64,000 bases of DNA from Lutraria lutraria (taxonomy: Eukaryota; Mollusca; Bivalvia; Venerida; Mactridae): NCBI GenBank assembly GCA_964023205.1, contig OZ026842.1, forward strand, positions 4,071,067-4,135,066, in the 5' to 3' direction. The position numbers and the translations under genes are program-made. Positions 44,301 through 50,300 of the stretch are shown here, in pieces. The stretch's first letter is position 1; every line of letters begins with the position of its first letter. The notes under the pieces were generated by a model. That model was given only the letters and a program-made list of their open reading frames with translations. It was not told the DNA's origin and did no database searches.

Positions 44301-47300
44301 ACATCATGTGATCATATTGTGAACTTTAACCTTACAGGTGATTTGATTATGAATTATAAGACATAAACTTTATGTTTGCTTTTTGTTCTCTAAAAAAAGT
44401 AAAATTCAAATTCAAGGGCTGATAACTCAAAAACGAGATCAGTTACCCCCAATTTTTTTTCACTAAAAATGTTTCTGTTATCAAATGCTATGATAAATGC
44501 AAACTACCAGTATAAAAAATCTCTTAATATGTTTTCATTCTGCCTATATTTCTATGTGAAAACTGTATCGAACTGTAGCTAACGTCTTTAAACACTATGA
44601 AAAGAAATTAATATATAGTTATGGTTATTAAACTCATGCATAGACTCATCCGCCTCCATGGTCTAGTGGTTAAGGTAGCTGACTTCAAATCACTGTAATC
44701 TCTTATTGATAGAGGGTCGTGGGTTTGAGCCCCAATACCGACCATGACTCTTTATGTGAGAAAGTAGGCGGTTACTTTCGGAAGATGGGAGTCTAGTACT
44801 GGTTTCCACCCAGGAACAATGTTTAGGTGAACTGTCCACCTCATATAGACTCTGACTGTTGAAAAGTGGTGTAAAACCCAATATTAACAAACACAAACAA
44901 AAAAAGCATAGACTAACATTGTGATAATTTTTCAGGTGGTTTTTGGTTACCTATCAACAATTCAGCTGAATCTAGTATACAATGTGGTGTTTATAATCCT
45001 CACAGTTTGAATTCAAATGAAAGATTTGTTTTGTCAGGTGCCATTCAGACATCAGGAGGTATTGTATTGTATTTGACTCATTTTTACATAACTTTTCTTT
45101 CATTTATAATTCATGTGACATATTATGGCTGCACATGGGCAGCTTCCACAATAGATTAGGGATGATCAATGGCCTAATGGTAACATGCTGGTCTACTGAA
45201 TGAACAATCCTGGGTTCAAATTTCAGTTCCACTTTCTAAATTTTCTCAGGGATGCCTTTTCAGTGTCCCCATCCCGATTTCCGAGCCAAGGATTGTGTCT
45301 AGAAAATCACAAGAAAAAGGTAGACACATGTATCGGTGCTTTACACAGTGCACAATAAAGAACTAGGAAAACATATTTGAAGTTAGAATAGAGATACAAA
45401 TGTCTGTATCTTACCTCCCCTCTCTCTGAAATGAATATTATATACATGTAGCTGTCAAATACACCATTATAGTTTCTGCTGTGGATATAACACATAATTG
45501 TACATACATGTTTCATTCTATTGTTTTTATCATCCAGCCCAATAGGCTCATACCTTATTATATCTTCATCAGAATAACTTCTGAGTAAATAAGTTAGCAT
45601 TCTGTCATAATTGTTTATATAAAGGTATGAGTTGTTTTCTTTACACAGATGGTCAGACGGTCTATCTGCTACCTGATTTAGTCTATCAGAATATTGATAA
45701 CAGTGGACTTAAAGCTGACAAAAACATTGACTCCATAAATCTTTTCGATGATCAGTTGATTAGACTTCCAAACAGAACCAAATCATTCACTAATGTAGCA
45801 AGATCTACCGAAGGTTTAGTTCCCACGGCGCTGAAAAATTCATCTTCAAGTTTGAATGGATTCGATAGCCTAGAGTTGCTTAATAGAATGTCCTCCCACA
45901 TCAGGAATGGATCCACAGGTTTATTTGTGAGACATATACATGGTGACAACAATTCTGTGATATTCAACAATACAACCGATGCTTCCAAAAATCAATCCGG
46001 TTTTCACATTTCACATAGTTTGAACAACACAACATGGACTTTGAACAATAATTCAGATTTTACGCATAATTGGGACCTTTCTAGCAGCAGTGCAAGAGAG
46101 AATGACTCATTAAATTTGTCGAATGGAATAATAAATATTGCTACGACGCAAGGAGTGACAGCAAGTCCTAATCTAGCTAATCTTTTTCGAACAAAGCAAC
46201 CGTTTCGAGTTCAATCTGCTGAGGAACTAGAATCCTTGTTTAGGAAACGTAAACTTGAAAATTTACTATTGACGCGAAATCGTTTTGATAGTCGTGTACT
46301 GAATTTCCCACAAGTGGGTGGAAATCGAGATCAAGTGACCATCCCCACTGTGAGGTTGTGGAATAACAGCCAAGGCGAGATATTCTTAAGGAGTGTGGAC
46401 AAGAATAGAATATTATTAGATAATTTAAATCGTGACAACTTCCTGCGAAGAAACGAAGTTGTCAGCGGAATATCTGGTTTTAACAATAGCAACACCGCAG
46501 TGCTGAATGGTAGTAATACATTTTCGCGACTCTTCTCTACAACACTTTCGCCCGATAAAGCTTTCGATGTTATGAGAAATCACTCAAGTTCTGAGTTTGT
46601 TGTCCATTTGGTGCCAGCTATGAGCAATTTGTCATCTTTAAATTCAAGTGAAGGGATATCAAATGGTTCAAGCAAGCAAGCTAGTAAGTAAAGCCAATCA
46701 TTTATCAGCTGAAGTTGACTTAATACAGGGGTGTGATTCTTCCTCCTCTAGGCTGATTTCCTCTTTTTTGTCTTAAAATCTCTGTAACAAAAGGGTTCAG
46801 ATTCAGTCTGATTCAAAATTCTACTCAAAAATGATGTTTTTGAAAGTGTGAGGGGGGTGGGCGTAGGGTATTTCAACCTTTTTCCTGGGTCTTGGAGCAA
46901 TCACATCCCTGTTTATATGTATATGTGTTATCTAAGGGTACCTTTTACAGGGTTTTTAGGGTTAGGCGTAGATTTCAAACAGTTTTGTAAGCCTGTAAAT
47001 TCTCTGAAAATCCAATTCTTATTCACAGTGCAATGTTTGGATGCTGCATGAAATTTTCCAAAAGCAAAATTTGAAATTCAGAAAATGAGAAATTTTTCTG
47101 GTGTTCAGAAAGTATTCCTATTTCTACTTTGTTACTCAATGTCCTAATATGGTAATGTGGCCCATTTTTCACAAAAAAACTAAAGTAGGTACAAAGAAAA
47201 CAACAGTAGAGTCAATAAATGAGTTTCTACTCACAATTTTTTTCATGAAACTTGGGCCTGGAACTCCCATTTTCATTTGAGTCAAAAGTCAAAATTTCCA

Positions 47301-50300
47301 ATTTCATTGAATGAATACCATATCAAGAGATTATAGCTAGGTTGAAATTGTGGATAACTGTTTTATGATTAACAACAATTTTAGATGATTTGTCATTTCT
47401 GTACGAATCAAATTCATGTACATGTACTTAATTATCTTAATATGATGCTGTTTTAATGATTTTCATTTATGTTTTATGTTCATTTTTTGCCATTTGAATA
47501 TTGTTTTCCTTTATATCTTGTAATCTCTTTTAAGTTTGTTGAGGTGCCCACATGGAAGATTGAGGAATCCCAAATGTGTAGCATCTTAAAATAAAGCAAT
47601 TATGATTATTGCTTGTATTCATTTTATTAGACCATCTTTTAATACCACAGTCTGTATTACATACCAATGTAAAATCAAGCAGAGAAATGCATGATTTAAT
47701 CAATAAAGTTTTTTTTGTGAAACTGGAGTCTGATTCTACAATGTATTACCGTTATTTTTATTTCTATTCAGGCGTATTTTCCATGTTGAGTGGCGAGCAG
47801 TACATTGGGAAACATGTCGCCTTGACGTGGGTCGCTAAGGATATTGATGGGTGGTTGTATATTGCATTAGAAAAATCAACCAAAAATCAAACAGAATTTA
47901 TTGCTGTCATACAAGCAGACACTATGGTAAATAATAAATCACCGTAATGATTGTTGATTTATTATCTGTTATGGAAATACTAGTATGCTTAAAAAAAATT
48001 GAACTTTAGGCCATCCTTAAAAAATTTTTGGGGCTATGCTACCTTATAACCAAAAATGGCCCTAGCTAATTTTTAGGGTTCTCTTAGGTATTTTTTTCAA
48101 CATATTAAATAGCATTTTGATTAAAATTAATTACAAAATATATATTATATATATTTCCTACCTATTTATCCATTGAAAATTCTCCATGCAGGGTCAGCCA
48201 AAACAAAAGCTTATTTAGGGATCTCATTTGACCCCTAAAATGAGATTTTGATTTGTGAAATTAGTAAAATAATATTTCCAACTCTTAAGAATTAGTGCCA
48301 AAGGGTAAATTTTTTTTAGTCTAGTGGGCACCCATGTGTTATTATAATGTGCACATTAAGCTCAAGAAGTTGGGCCAGAATTCAATAAACATCTTAAGTA
48401 ATTTTTTAACTTAAGTTATATTTTTCCTTAAATTCAACTTTTTCCTTAACTCTTTTGTACTAATATAAAGGAGGAAATCACAATAATATGATTTTATCTT
48501 TGTTCTAAAGATTCCAATTATGGAAATGATAATTCATTTTCACACTTTTGATGACTGGTTTACAAACTTTTACCATGAAAAAAAATTACACTTAAGTAAA
48601 AATTTCGACTTAAGTTAAAAAATATCTTAAGATGTATATTGAATATAATTCTGTTTATAATTTCTAGTAATTCCCATTGTAAGAATTATTTTTAACATAC
48701 ATGTACTTTGATGAAGACAATAATTTCTGTTTTATTGGAATCATTTTTTATGATATATTAATACCTTGTTAAATTCATGCTTGCACCAGAAAACTTATAA
48801 TTCTTGCGGGAGTTAAAATGCATGGTCTTCAAATATTTTCAAAGTACAGTCAAGTTGTAACTGTCCATTATGCCTGAATTAAAAAGTCTGCCATGAGATT
48901 CTATGATATATTTCAGAATGTTACTCATTGGGACGGAAGATTACAGCTATCTTCAGATACTGAGTTTGGTAGAAATAAGGCCTTCGTTGTACTTGACATA
49001 CCTGAGTTAATGTGTACAGATGAGGCCAACTATACCCTCCGTGTAGTTAGTGTGGATGGTATGATAAATAAAACAGAATCTGTCAATGTCTTCAGTAAGT
49101 GTGGAATACTATATACTGTATAATAATACACATTCTTTAAACTAGAGCTGTCACAGAGGTGACTAATACCCCTGCAGCCGCTTTGACACTAAGAATGCAA
49201 TAGTACACTATGCGGCTAAGTTCAAGGAACATAACTCTGCAATGAGTGATTCGCTGGGCATGAAAATGGTGTCTTGCACATCTTCACTTCATGGTGATAA
49301 CATATTTCAAGTTTCTTTGCAATTGCACAAAGAATGTGGAAAAAATTTGCTCTACAAACTTGTATGCAGACGGACAGATCGACTAACGACCGACCAACAG
49401 AGTGACTCCAATATACCCTGCTCAAACTTTGTTTGTGGGGGGGTGATAACCAATTAAAGATATATCTATAAAGAATATAGATATATATATCTAGTAGATA
49501 TATATAATTAGAGAGATTTTTAGAGATATTTATTCAAGTTGAATAATAATGATGATGAAATTAGATATTTGTATTAGAGATATGACAATAATAATATATT
49601 GCATGTAACAATTAAAGATGCAATAAGAGTTACTAAAAGACAACCTCTACAGAACCTGTCATTGTCAGATCATAGGGTCAAGGTCACAAGGGCATAGTGT
49701 TTTAAATAACACATTTTGTTTTCCATGAAGTACATGTACATGTAGTTTAAGTATGATCTTATACTAGTGTAGTGTGATTTTATCAACCTGTCAAAGCCGC
49801 ATTATTTCAAGGTCAATACTTTATTTTTAGCTTCGATTAATTTCGTAAGTGATGCGACAATCTTCGACATACTATATTAACATGTCAAATGAGACATTCC
49901 CTAACAGTAAAATAAACTAAAACTATCGACTGTGGCACGAAGCTAAGTAATACCTGGTAAGTGCATTCAGCAACCGTGTAATTTATAATTCAGCTTTGAC
50001 AGTTTAATAAAATAGCACTATACATATATTTTCTTTTACAGAAGCACCTACTGTTGCCATGGTAAGTTCCAATGAAAGCTCTTCCGGTTTCTTTGATGGA
50101 GTTACATGTGAAGCAGACCTGGGCTATCCACCTGGGGAACTGATACTGAAAGTTAGACAACAGAATGGATCGGAACATAACCTTTTGATACCTGCAGGAT
50201 ATTTTAATGTCAAAAACAGTGAGCCCTGTCAGCTTGATGTTTCCTACAATTTCTCAGGTTTGTAGATTAGATAAAAGTGATTTTTCAGTACCATGATCTC

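Noticed and set aside
45752..45988. Minus-strand frame within E9
   Set aside because: Shadow of the long plus-strand exon.
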